Shown: positions 52,846 to 61,646 of the stretch, piece after piece
Layout of the letters: the number at the start of each line of letters is the position of its first letter
Position numbering within the stretch: the first letter of the stretch is position 1
Source: Neptuniibacter sp048548695
Lineage (GTDB): Bacteria; Pseudomonadota; Gammaproteobacteria; Pseudomonadales; Balneatricaceae
Direction: 5' to 3' (one strand)
Assembly (NCBI RefSeq): GCF_048548695.1
Contig: NZ_JBLYIF010000007.1
DNA: 64,000 bases
Translations under genes and position numbers: made by a program
The notes under the pieces: generated by a model
Told to the model about the DNA's origin: nothing
Databases searched by the model: none
Seen by the model: only the letters and a program-made list of their open reading frames with translations

Positions 52846-55800
52846 TTAATGGGATTCGCTCATATCAGCGGGCTTGTCAGCAAACCAGTGATACAGTGCG
52901 GGTATAACCAATAGGGTCAGTATGGTGGCGGTGACCAGGCCGCCGACCACAACGGTGGCCAGTGGCCGCTGCACCTCGCTGCCGGTGCCGGTGGCGAACA
53001 ACAGCGGGAACAGCCCCAGTGCGGTGGTGACGGCGGTCATGATTACCGCACGCAGCCTTGCACAAGCCGCCCGGACACTGGCCTCGGCAATGGACACCCC
53101 GTCCTTGACCAGTTCATTCAGGTAACTCACCAGCACCAGACCATTTTCCAGAGCGATGCCAAACAGGGCGATAAATCCCACCGAGGCCGGCACCGAGAGG
53201 CTCTGGCCACTTAGCCACAGGGCGACAATGCCGCCCACCAGCGCCAATGGAATATTGAGCATGATCAGCAGGGCGTTGCGCAGTGATCCGAAGTTGACGA
53301 ACAGCATCAGGAACACCAGCGCCAGGGTAATTGGCACCACGATCATCAGGCGCTTGTTGGCCTGTTGTTGAAGTTCGAACTGCCCGCCCCATTTGAGAAA
53401 ATAGCCCGGCGGCAAATCCACTTGCTGTGCAATGGCGGCATCGGCCTCGGCCACGAAGGAACCGATGTCCCGGTCGCGAACGTTGGTCTGGATGGTGATA
53501 AAGCGCTGATTGTTTTCCCGGGTGATCTGGCGCGGCCCCACCACCTCCTCGATGGCAGCCAGTTCCTCCAGGGGAATGCGCTGCCCGGCGGCGTTCTTGA
53601 TAATGAGCTGCCCGATGACATCGGCCCGGTTGCGCGCGGGTTCTTCAAGGCGCACATAGATATCAAAGCGGCGGATGCCCTCGAACACCTGTCCGGCCTC
53701 GCTGCCGCCCACGGCCACGCTCAGGGTGCGTTGCACATCGCTGACATTGAGGCCGTAACGGGCAATGGCCTCCCGGTTCAACGAAATGCGCAGCTGCGGC
53801 GTACCGCCGATTTGGTCGCGCTGCACGTCCTGGGCGCCCTGCACGGTGCGCATCACCTTTTCTATAGCCTGTGCTTTCTCCACCAGCACATCCAGGTCAT
53901 CGCCAAACAGCTTGGCGGCCAGTTCGGCCTTGGTACCGGTGAGCAATTCATCCACGGCGGCGGCGATCGGTTGGGTGAAGTTGAATTGCGCGCCGGGGAA
54001 ATCCGCGAATTTTTCACTCATGGCCGCATACAAGCCATCCAGCGTCTCCGCGCTCTGCCATTGATCCTGGGGCTTAAGGGCGACGAAAATCTCCGCGTTA
54101 TTCACCGGATCGGCATGGGCGCCGACTTCACCCCGACCAATGCGCGACACCACTTGGGTGACCTCCGGAAACGCTGCCATCAATTGCCGCTCGAATACGC
54201 CAATGGTCGTCTCGGCTTTTTCCAGCGAGATGGACGGCGCCATGGTGGCGCGGATCAGCAGATCCCCTTCATTGAAACGCGGCACAAACTCCGAGCCCAG
54301 CCGCGGCGCGACGGCAACGCCAATGAGCAGAACCACTGCCGCCAGGGTCACGGCAATCCAGCGGCGCGCGACTATGGCCTGAACCAGAGGTTGGTAGCCT
54401 TTCAGCAGTAAACTGACAATGTCCTTGCGGGGTTTGTCGGGGTCTGCGTCCGGCCGCTTCATCAACAGGGAGGAGGCCACCGGTGCCACAATCAGGGCAA
54501 AGAACAGCGAGCCAAGCATGGCCACGGCTACGGTATAGGCCAGTGGCCGGAAGGTCGCCCCTTCCACCCCCTGCAAGGTGAACAGCGGCAGGAACACAAT
54601 GATGATAATGCTGATGGCAAACAGAATCGGGCGCGCCACTGACTGACAGGCCCGCGCCACCAGGTGCAGGCGTGATTCGTCCGGGGAGGATTCCCGCAAC
54701 ATCCGGTCGATGTTCTCCACCACGACCACCGCGCCATCCACCATCATGCCGATGGCGATGGCAATCCCGCCCAGCGACATCAGGTTGGCGGAGATATCGA
54801 AGAATTTCATGGCGAGGAAGGTGAAGCCGACGGAGAACGGAATCGACAGCGCCACCACCAGGCTGGGCCGCAGGCCGCCCATAAAAGCCAACAGCACCAG
54901 GGCCACCAGAATAATCCCCTGCAACAGGGCGTTGATCACCGTGCTCACCGCTGCCTTGACCAATGTCGCCTGGTCGTAATAGGGCTGCACCTCGACGCCT
55001 TCGGGCAGGTTGGCATTGATGGTGGCTAGTTCCTGCTTAACGGCGCCGATCACCTGGGAGGTATTGCTGCCGATCAGCTTCAATACCATGCCCACGACCA
55101 CTTCACCTTCGCCGTCCTTGGTGGTGAGGCCGCGGCGGATTTCGCCGCCGATGTCCAGCTCGCCCAGCTGGTGCAGGTAAACGGGTGTGCCGTCGATGGT
55201 TTTCACCACGATATTGCGCAGGGCTTCAAGATCCGTGGCCAGACCCACGGAGCGGACGATGTACTCCTCATCGTTTTTGACGATGAACTGCGCCCCGGCG
55301 TTGGCATTGTTGGCCTCGATGCGCTCCTTGATGTCGGGCAGCGATACGTCGTAGCGGATCAGTGCGTCGGGGTCGATACGCACCTGGAACTGCTTGACCT
55401 CACCGCCGATGGAGAGGACTTCCGTAACGCCTTTTACCGTCTGTAGGTTGAACTTGACGATCCAGTCCTGAATTTCCCGCAGCTCGGTGTTGCTGTATTG
55501 CCCGCTGGTATCCTCCAGCACGTAGAACAGAATCTGGCCGAGTCCTGTCGTGATGGGGCCCATCACCGGTTCGCCGAAACCGTCGGGAATAGCCTCCCGG
55601 GCCACCTGTAGTCGTTCCCCCACCAGCTGGCGGGCAAAGTAAATATCGGTGCCATCCTCGAAGTAGATATTGACCACCGACAAGCCGAAGTTGGAGATCG
55701 ACCGCACGTGATCCAGTTGCGGTAGGCCATTCATGGCGCTTTCGATGGGGTAGGTGACGTATTTCTCCACCTCCTCCGGCGCCAGGCCTTCGGTTTCCAC

Positions 55801-55947
55801 AAAGACCTGCACCAACGCCGGTGAAATATCCGGGTAGGCGTCAACCGGCAGGGTGCGATAGGCGAAGTAACCGCCGATAAGCATCGCCAGAGAGATCACG
55901 ACCACTAACAGTCGGTTCTCCAGCGCAAAACGAATAAGAGTTTGCAT
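52846..55947 (-). CDS. czcA: Co/Zn/Cd RND efflux pump CzcA
   Basis: This 1033-residue HME-RND transporter exports divalent cations by proton antiport with CzcB and CzcC. The N-terminal LIRFALENRLLVVVISLAML, SNFGLSVVNIYFEDGTDIYFA and helix-4 GIAIAIGMMVDGAVVVVENID (with the HME-type DGAVV..EN) distinguish it from CusA. The methionines of the CusA copper site are absent. The length is slightly short of Cupriavidus CzcA. It is the third gene of the leftward operon and precedes the PII-like gene. Confidence 0.92.
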   Translation of the reverse strand: MQTLIRFALENRLLVVVISLAMLIGGYFAYRTLPVDAYPDISPALVQVFVETEGLAPEEVEKYVTYPIESAMNGLPQLDHVRSISNFGLSVVNIYFEDGTDIYFARQLVGERLQVAREAIPDGFGEPVMGPITTGLGQILFYVLEDTSGQYSNTELREIQDWIVKFNLQTVKGVTEVLSIGGEVKQFQVRIDPDALIRYDVSLPDIKERIEANNANAGAQFIVKNDEEYIVRSVGLATDLEALRNIVVKTIDGTPVYLHQLGELDIGGEIRRGLTTKDGEGEVVVGMVLKLIGSNTSQVIGAVKQELATINANLPEGVEVQPYYDQATLVKAAVSTVINALLQGIILVALVLLAFMGGLRPSLVVALSIPFSVGFTFLAMKFFDISANLMSLGGIAIAIGMMVDGAVVVVENIDRMLRESSPDESRLHLVARACQSVARPILFAISIIIIVFLPLFTLQGVEGATFRPLAYTVAVAMLGSLFFALIVAPVASSLLMKRPDADPDKPRKDIVSLLLKGYQPLVQAIVARRWIAVTLAAVVLLIGVAVAPRLGSEFVPRFNEGDLLIRATMAPSISLEKAETTIGVFERQLMAAFPEVTQVVSRIGRGEVGAHADPVNNAEIFVALKPQDQWQSAETLDGLYAAMSEKFADFPGAQFNFTQPIAAAVDELLTGTKAELAAKLFGDDLDVLVEKAQAIEKVMRTVQGAQDVQRDQIGGTPQLRISLNREAIARYGLNVSDVQRTLSVAVGGSEAGQVFEGIRRFDIYVRLEEPARNRADVIGQLIIKNAAGQRIPLEELAAIEEVVGPRQITRENNQRFITIQTNVRDRDIGSFVAEADAAIAQQVDLPPGYFLKWGGQFELQQQANKRLMIVVPITLALVFLMLFVNFGSLRNALLIMLNIPLALVGGIVALWLSGQSLSVPASVGFIALFGIALENGLVLVSYLNELVKDGVSIAEASVRAACARLRAVIMTAVTTALGLFPLLFATGTGSEVQRPLATVVVGGLVTATILTLLVIPALYHWFADKPADMSESH

Positions 55948-55962
55948 ACTGTGCTCCCGCGA

Positions 55963-57009
55963 TTAGTGGTTGTGACCGGATTCGAATTCGCTTTTTTGCA
56001 GCTGGGCCTTGAGCACGAATCCGCCTTTGGCCACATAGCGTTCACCCGCGTCGAGGCCCGCCAATATCTCCACCGCGTCGCTGTCACCGCGACCGAGCTT
56101 GGCCGGACGGGGTTCCCAGCTGCCGTCGTGCTGAACGAATATTGTGGGTTGGCCCTCCAGGTCGATAACGGCGGTCCTGGGTGCCACGACCGCGGCGGGA
56201 AATTCACCCAGAGTAATTTGGCCTTCAATGAACATCCCCGGCTTCCAGTCATTGTCAGGATTGGCCAGGAAGACCCGCGCCAGGCCTGTGCGGGTGGCCT
56301 CGTCTACCAGCGGCGCCACATAGTCCAGGCTGGTCTCCACGGGTGCGGGGCCATGGCTGGTGGTGATTCGCACCGGCTGTCCGGTTTTTACCAGCGGCAC
56401 CTGCTTGGGATAGAGGGCAATATCCACCCACAGGGTGGACAGGTTCGCGACGACAAAAGCGGTATCGTCGGGCGCCAGGTGTTCTCCCAGGGTGACGTGG
56501 CGTTTGATAACCACGCCGTCGATCAGGGATTTCAGCTGAAAGCGGGACAGTGTCTCGGAACTCTCGGCCACGGCGAGCACATCGCCGGCCTTGACCCGGT
56601 CACCGGTTTTTGCCTGTACCTCGACGATCTTTGCCGCAAAGCGGGGCGTGATATGGGCCACGGCCTCCTCGTTGAGTTTCACCTCGCCGGGCAGCGAGAC
56701 CTGTTGGCGAATCACACCGGCTTCAGCAGTGGCGATTTCACCACCAAAGTCCCGTAGCAGGTCGGCGCTAAAAGTCAGCTCGGGCTCTTCGTCTTCATGG
56801 CCTTCATGACCGGCTTCTTCGGCATGGTCGCCTTCATCTTCAGCGTGATCTTCCCCGGCATGTTCCTCTTCCGAGTGGTGCTTTTCATCTGCGTGCTGAG
56901 CCCCTTCTTCGGTGTGAGCGGCTTGATCCGATGGGGCGGCGATTGCGCTTTGAGATGCCATGGCAGCAAGCAGCAAGCCGCTCATTAAATAATTCAGTAA
57001 CTTGTTCAT
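55963..57009 (-). CDS. czcB: Periplasmic adaptor CzcB
   Basis: The 348-residue adaptor has a signal peptide (about residues 1-24). A long His/Glu-rich stretch follows (from HTEEGAQHADEKHHSEEEH to EEAGHEGHEDEEPE), likely a Zn/Co trap. The barrel-sandwich and beta-barrel domains of RND adaptors come next, and GHNH ends the protein. No CusF domain is present, unlike CusB at 26480. It overlaps czcC by four bases and precedes czcA by 15 bp. Confidence 0.9.
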   Translation of the reverse strand: MNKLLNYLMSGLLLAAMASQSAIAAPSDQAAHTEEGAQHADEKHHSEEEHAGEDHAEDEGDHAEEAGHEGHEDEEPELTFSADLLRDFGGEIATAEAGVIRQQVSLPGEVKLNEEAVAHITPRFAAKIVEVQAKTGDRVKAGDVLAVAESSETLSRFQLKSLIDGVVIKRHVTLGEHLAPDDTAFVVANLSTLWVDIALYPKQVPLVKTGQPVRITTSHGPAPVETSLDYVAPLVDEATRTGLARVFLANPDNDWKPGMFIEGQITLGEFPAAVVAPRTAVIDLEGQPTIFVQHDGSWEPRPAKLGRGDSDAVEILAGLDAGERYVAKGGFVLKAQLQKSEFESGHNH

Positions 57010-58421
57010 TGTGATTCATCCTGTGGCGAAAGAGACCCTTCATCATCGATGCTGTCCAGTGTGGGCAGACGCAGATTGGACCGGAAATCATTGGCCCCGT
57101 CGGTGGGGTAGAGTGATAGGCGCTCCCCGGTAAGCGGCTGGCCGGTCAAGGTCTCCAGGGTGATAAGGGTTTGGTGAAAATCGGTGGCGGCGGCAACCGC
57201 CTCGGTTTCGAAGGACAGCAACTGGCGCCGGGCTTCCACCAGTTCCAGATAGGAAAAACGCCCGTCGCCGTAGCCTTCCTGAATCAGCGCCAGTGCCTGC
57301 TGTGCCTCGGGCAGTATCTGCTCACGTAACAGGGTAACCCGCTCGCGAGCCTGTTCCAGTTGGGCGAAGGCATTGCGCAGTTCCGTAAAAACCTTCACCC
57401 GGGTGGCTTTCTCTTCGAGATCCAGTTTCGCCAGATCCTCCCGCGCGGCCCTGATGTCGCCCTGGTTGCGGTTAGAGACGCCAAGAGGCATGGAAAACGA
57501 AAAAACCACACCCGTATCGCCGGTGCCTTCGACCCGCCTGATACCCGCGCCGACTTCGATGTCCTGTCGGCCCCGGGCAATGGCCAGGTCCAGTTCGGCC
57601 TTACGCAGTCTTTCCAGGGTCATAAACCGTTGCAGCTGCGGCGCCTGTTCTAGCTGGCGCTGGACGCTGGCAAACTCAGGCGTCGGCGCTAGCGCGAAGA
57701 GTTCGGCCTCTACATCACCAAAATCCGCCGAGGTTTCCCCCCACAGACTCGCGAGGCGCCGCTTAGCATTGCCCAGGCGCACGGTGAGATTGCTCACCGC
57801 CAGCTTGGCCTGCATCAAGTCCGTGCGGGCGCGGCTCAGTTCCGCCCGACTGGCGCTGCCTGCGTCAAACCGTCTTTGGGCGACCTTTTCTGCGGTGCTG
57901 GTAAAGTCCACGACTTGCCGGGCAAAGGCCAGCAGGCGCTGGGTTTGCGCCACTTCCAGGTAGCGGCTGGCCGCCGCCGACAGTGCGTCGAGGCGGGCCA
58001 GTTCGTAATCGCGCTCGACGGTTTGGCGACGCCACTGGCCGACATCCCGGCGCAGAGGGCGCTTGCCGCCCATCTCAATGACCTGGCTAAGCGCCAGGGT
58101 GGTTTCCATGGCGTCGGTGCCCGAGAACTCGCCGTTACCGGCGATATTCTCGACGTCGAGAGAGACCTGTGGGTTGGGTCGGAACCCGGCCTGGAGAACC
58201 CGCGCCTCGGCCGCGCGAATATCGTAGGGATACATCGCCAATTCGGGGTTATCACTGAGGACCCGTGCGAAGGCCTCGGGTAGGGTCAGTGTTGCCGGGT
58301 CGCGGTCAGCGGCCTGGATAAGCCCAGATAAGCTTACCAGCGCGCCGCAAATTAGCAGGCGTGTTGTCCGGATCATCAGGCTTCGGCCCGAATCCGGGGA
58401 CAAACGGAATAGCATGAACAT
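57006..58421 (-). CDS. czcC: Outer-membrane channel CzcC
   Basis: The 471-residue TolC-family protein has two helical repeats, including RPNPQVSLDVENIAGNGEFSG-type and DIEVGAGIRRVEGTGDTGVV segments. The predicted signal peptide lies at about residues 16-38 (ending IQA), with a long n-region if ATG 58421 is used. That start has GAGGT seven bases upstream. ATG 58376 gives a shorter signal peptide and is the alternative. It heads the czcCBA part of the operon, after the small CzcI-like gene. Confidence 0.88.
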   Translation of the reverse strand: MFMLFRLSPDSGRSLMIRTTRLLICGALVSLSGLIQAADRDPATLTLPEAFARVLSDNPELAMYPYDIRAAEARVLQAGFRPNPQVSLDVENIAGNGEFSGTDAMETTLALSQVIEMGGKRPLRRDVGQWRRQTVERDYELARLDALSAAASRYLEVAQTQRLLAFARQVVDFTSTAEKVAQRRFDAGSASRAELSRARTDLMQAKLAVSNLTVRLGNAKRRLASLWGETSADFGDVEAELFALAPTPEFASVQRQLEQAPQLQRFMTLERLRKAELDLAIARGRQDIEVGAGIRRVEGTGDTGVVFSFSMPLGVSNRNQGDIRAAREDLAKLDLEEKATRVKVFTELRNAFAQLEQARERVTLLREQILPEAQQALALIQEGYGDGRFSYLELVEARRQLLSFETEAVAAATDFHQTLITLETLTGQPLTGERLSLYPTDGANDFRSNLRLPTLDSIDDEGSLSPQDESQ

Positions 58422-58483
58422 GAATTACCTCACGTAAAGATTTTAGAAAAATCCTGGCGCCGGTCGAGGACCGGAAAGTGAGG

Positions 58484-58828
58484 TTAGGCTATGGGCGGAC
58501 GGAGGATCGCAGCGATGGGGGGAGAGGGGTGATCGACGGTATAGGTTAGCGTGACCTGGTTGGATGAGGCAGTCGGCAGCGTGGGCAGCTGCATGGACAG
58601 CAGCATATGAGAGCCATGGCAATGACAGGAGTGGCAATGGCTGGGCGGCGTGTTGTGGTCTGATCCCGGTGACGGGTCTGTCGCTTGGGTTGAACCGTCG
58701 CCCCCGGACATATCCGCCAACTCATGGGGTTGGTGATCCGAATGGATGGGCAATACATCAGCGGCGATGGATAGTGATTGCACTACCATCAATACCGCAA
58801 ACAGTATTAGCGTCCAGTTTTTTGCCAT
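58484..58828 (-). CDS. Small secreted His/Cys-rich CzcI-like protein
   Basis: The 114-residue precursor has a signal peptide (about residues 1-23). A metal-liganding stretch follows (PPSHCHSCHCHGSHMLL), and the C-terminus ends AAILRPPIA. Its position ahead of czcC matches CzcI of Cupriavidus, a periplasmic protein affecting czc regulation. The matching C-terminal RPPI in the small protein that heads the cus operon (24121) suggests a common family. The inverted repeat GTTAGA-N13-TCTAAC (58848-58872) lies just upstream and could be an operator. Confidence 0.65.
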   Translation of the reverse strand: MAKNWTLILFAVLMVVQSLSIAADVLPIHSDHQPHELADMSGGDGSTQATDPSPGSDHNTPPSHCHSCHCHGSHMLLSMQLPTLPTASSNQVTLTYTVDHPSPPIAAILRPPIA

Positions 58829-59026
58829 TCGGTTATCTAGCGACTCGGTTAGAAGGAGATCCGAAGTCTAACATAAGTCAAGGTTCGATCAACTCAGGCC
58901 ATTGTCCGAAATAGAGTTTCGCCAGCTGGGGGGGTAGGTTGCCCAAAGGCTGGTCTCGTTTTTTTTGGTTTGGACCTTGTACATCGCATCCGACTAGTTG
59001 CGACGATCTTTTTGTCATGTGTTCCA

Positions 59027-59455
59027 TCATTTGGTAGCTGTATCAAACCCCTCGTGGAGGGAACCGATCAGCGGGCAGGTGACATTGTCCTTCTGCGTAC
59101 AACATTCCTCGACGAGTTGGTCGAGCACGCCTTCAATTTGCTGAAGGCTGCGGATCTTGTCTCGCACGTTGCCCAGCTTGCGCTCGCCCAGTGCTTTGGC
59201 CTCGTCGCAATGGGTGCCGTCTTCGAGTTTCAGCAGTTCTCCGATTTCCTCCAGACTGAATCCCAGCCATCGTGCCCTGCGGATGAATCGAAGCCGTGCC
59301 AGCGCGACGTCGTCGTAGCGGCGAATCCCGCCTAAGGGCTTTTTTGGCTCCGTCATCAGCCCCAGCCGTTGGTAGTAGCGAATGGTTTCGACGTTTATCT
59401 CTGCGGCCTTGGCCAGACTGCCGATGGTCATGGAGGTGGATTTAGAACCGGACAC
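59027..59455 (-). CDS. merR: Mercury-responsive regulator MerR
   Basis: The 142-residue regulator has the winged helix (MTIGSLAKAAEINVETIRYY), GGIRRYDDVALARLRFIRRA, and the three Hg(II)-binding cysteines in THCDEAKAL, EECCTQ and NVTCPLIG. It represses and then activates the divergent merTPA promoter. The start is uncertain. A TTG at 59476 lies within the operator, GTG 59455 gives a normal length, and ATG 59431 lacks a ribosome site. GTG is my choice. Confidence 0.9.
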   Translation of the reverse strand: MSGSKSTSMTIGSLAKAAEINVETIRYYQRLGLMTEPKKPLGGIRRYDDVALARLRFIRRARWLGFSLEEIGELLKLEDGTHCDEAKALGERKLGNVRDKIRSLQQIEGVLDQLVEECCTQKDNVTCPLIGSLHEGFDTATK

Positions 59456-59460
59456 GATGC

Positions 59461-59491
59461 TTGACTCCGTAGTCAACTACGGAGATAAGCT
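59461..59491 (+). promoter_or_regulatory. mer operator/promoter
   Basis: TTGACT and TAAGCT are 19 bp apart. They enclose the perfect dyad CTCCGTAG-N4-CTACGGAG (59465-59484), the classic MerR site. It drives merTPA to the right, with merR to the left. Confidence 0.92.
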
Positions 59492-59528
59492 TGCCACAGT
59501 GGTGAATGAAACAACAGGAGATTTGTCC

Positions 59529-59879
59529 ATGCCTGCATCCAATTCAGGACGCGGTTCGTTGCTTGCCGGGGGTGTCGCAGCCTTGCTGGCCTCTGCCTGT
59601 TGCCTGGGACCGCTGGTGTTGGTGGTGCTGGGGTTTTCCGGCGCCTGGATCGGCAATTTAACCGCATTGGAACCCTACCGTCCCTGGTTTCTGGGCGCCG
59701 CCCTGGTGGCCATGGTGTTGGCCTGGCGCCAGATATACCGGCCGGCCAGGGCTTGTGAACCCGGCGATGTGTGCGCTGCACCCAGGGTGCATGGCGCTTA
59801 CAAAGCCGCCTTCTGGTTCGTAGCGTTGTTGATCGCCATCGCCGCGGTGTTCCCCTATGTCCTACCCCTGTTTTACTGA
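59529..59879 (+). CDS. merT: Mercuric transport protein MerT
   Basis: The 116-residue inner-membrane protein has three helices. The first carries the Hg-binding pair SACCLGPLV, and a second cysteine pair lies in ACEPGDVCAA on the cytoplasmic loop. This is the standard MerT length. It brings Hg(II) from MerP into the cytoplasm for MerA. The longer frame upstream is excluded, because ATG 59529 has GGAG eight bases before it and falls after the mer promoter. Confidence 0.95.
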   Translation: MPASNSGRGSLLAGGVAALLASACCLGPLVLVVLGFSGAWIGNLTALEPYRPWFLGAALVAMVLAWRQIYRPARACEPGDVCAAPRVHGAYKAAFWFVALLIAIAAVFPYVLPLFY

Positions 59880-59891
59880 GAGGTCCGCAAC

Positions 59892-60188
59892 ATGAAAAAG
59901 TCCTTACTTGTGAGTTCACTGTTTGCCCTGTTCAGTTTACCCCTCTGGGGTGCGGAGCAGACCGTCACGCTGGATGTGCCCGGTATGACCTGCGCCGCCT
60001 GTCCGATCACCGTCAAGACCGCGCTCAACCGGGTCGAGGGTGTCAGGCAGGTCGATGTCAGCTTCGAGCGGCGCGAAGCCAGGGTCACCTTCGAGGACAC
60101 GCAAACCTCCGTCGCAACGTTGATTGAAGCCACGGCCAACGCCGGTTATCCATCCACCCTCAAACAAGGCTCGACGGATCAGAAGTAA
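59892..60188 (+). CDS. merP: Periplasmic mercury-binding protein MerP
   Basis: The 98-residue precursor has a signal peptide (about residues 1-20) and an HMA domain with MTCAACPITV, the Hg(II)-binding CxxC. It hands Hg(II) to MerT. It follows merT by 12 bp and precedes merA by 36 bp, in the normal merTPA order. Confidence 0.95.
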   Translation: MKKSLLVSSLFALFSLPLWGAEQTVTLDVPGMTCAACPITVKTALNRVEGVRQVDVSFERREARVTFEDTQTSVATLIEATANAGYPSTLKQGSTDQK

Positions 60189-60224
60189 TGAGATTGTAGG
60201 GTAATTTTCGGATAGGAAATTTTG

Positions 60225-61631
60225 ATGAGTGAAGCGCAAGCAATACACATTGCTGTTATCGGTACCGGCGGTGCCGCCATGGCCGCGGCATTGAAAGCGA
60301 CGGAACGCGGCGCCCGGATAACCGTGATCGAGCGAGACACCATTGGTGGCACCTGCGTGAATACCGGATGCATACCGTCGAAGACCCTAATCCGAGCGGC
60401 GCATATCGCTCACCTTCGAAGCAATAGCCCCTTTGACGATGGGCTCGGCGCCCGGGCACCGCTCGTAGATCGTGCCAGACTGCTGGAACAACAGCAAGGA
60501 TTGGTAGAAGCGCTGCGCGAGGCTAAATATGCCCGTATTCTACGTGACAATCCGGCCATTACCCTGATCCAGGGAACAGCGCAATTCGTGGCGGCCAATT
60601 CGCTCGCCGTGACCACCCCGGAGGGCGAAGTGCGGCGGATCGAATTTGATCGGGCCTTTATCGGCACGGGTGCGCGGCCGGCGATCACACCCATTCGGGG
60701 GTTGGCCGATACGCCGTATCTGACTTCCACCTCCGCCTTGTCGCTTCCCGTCATCCCGAACTGCCTGTTGGTGATCGGGGGATCAGCGGTGGCATTGGAG
60801 CTTGCCCAGGCCTTTGCGCGGCTGGGCAGTCAGGTAACCATCCTGGCGCGTAGCCGACTGCTTTCCCGTGACGATCCGGCTGTAGGCGATGCCATTCGGA
60901 AGGCATTTGAGCAGGAAGGCATTCGGGTATTGCTGCGGACCCAGGCCAGCGGGGTCGATTACGCCGATGGCGAGTTCATACTGGACACCAGCGCGGGTGA
61001 ACTGCGAGCAGAGCAGTTGTTGATCGCCACTGGACGCACACCCAATACTGAACGGTTGGGTCTGGAACAGATTGGCGTGAAGACAGTGCGTGGCGCGATT
61101 CAGGTGGATGGGCGAATGCAAACCAACGTGCCAGGCATCTATGCAGCGGGCGATTGCACCGACCAACCGCAGTTCGTCTATGTGGCCGCCGCCGGAGGCA
61201 GCCGGGCCGGGGTCAACATGACCGGTGGCGAGGCCATGCTCGATCTCAGTGCCATGCCTGCGGTGATTTTTACCGATCCGCAGGTGGCGACTGTTGGCTT
61301 GACGGAAGAACGGGCGACCACGCAGGGGTTGCAGGTTGATACCCGCGTGCTCGATCTGGCCAGTGTGCCGCGCGCCTTGGTGAATTTCGACACCGCCGGC
61401 TTTATCAAGATGGTGGCCGATCGCGACTCGGGGCGGCTGCTGGGCGTGCAGGCGGTTGCCGCCGAAGCTGGAGAGCTGATCCAGACGGCGGTCATGGCGA
61501 TGCGGGCCAATATGACCGTGCAGGAATTGGCTGAAGAGCTGTTTCCCTACCTGACCATGGTGGAAGGGCTCAAACTCTGCGCCCAGACTTTTACAAAGGA
61601 CGTGACTCAATTGTCCTGTTGCGCCGGGTAA
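60225..61631 (+). CDS. merA: Mercuric reductase MerA, short form
   Basis: The 468-residue flavoenzyme reduces Hg(II) to Hg(0) with NADPH. The FAD motif is VIGTGGAAMAAAL, the redox pair is C44/C49 in GGTCVNTGCIPSK, and the C-terminal pair C465/C466 (LSCCAG) hands over Hg. There is no N-terminal HMA (NmerA) domain, so this is a short-form MerA. ATG 60225 is used. The TTG one codon earlier is not. It converges on the ACR3-like gene with 15 bp between stops. Confidence 0.95.
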   Translation: MSEAQAIHIAVIGTGGAAMAAALKATERGARITVIERDTIGGTCVNTGCIPSKTLIRAAHIAHLRSNSPFDDGLGARAPLVDRARLLEQQQGLVEALREAKYARILRDNPAITLIQGTAQFVAANSLAVTTPEGEVRRIEFDRAFIGTGARPAITPIRGLADTPYLTSTSALSLPVIPNCLLVIGGSAVALELAQAFARLGSQVTILARSRLLSRDDPAVGDAIRKAFEQEGIRVLLRTQASGVDYADGEFILDTSAGELRAEQLLIATGRTPNTERLGLEQIGVKTVRGAIQVDGRMQTNVPGIYAAGDCTDQPQFVYVAAAGGSRAGVNMTGGEAMLDLSAMPAVIFTDPQVATVGLTEERATTQGLQVDTRVLDLASVPRALVNFDTAGFIKMVADRDSGRLLGVQAVAAEAGELIQTAVMAMRANMTVQELAEELFPYLTMVEGLKLCAQTFTKDVTQLSCCAG

Positions 61632-61646
61632 GGCTGCGTTCCCGGC

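Noticed and set aside
53365..54411. A 348-residue plus-strand frame inside czcA
   Set aside because: It is antisense to a clearly conserved RND pump and shows no domain of its own.
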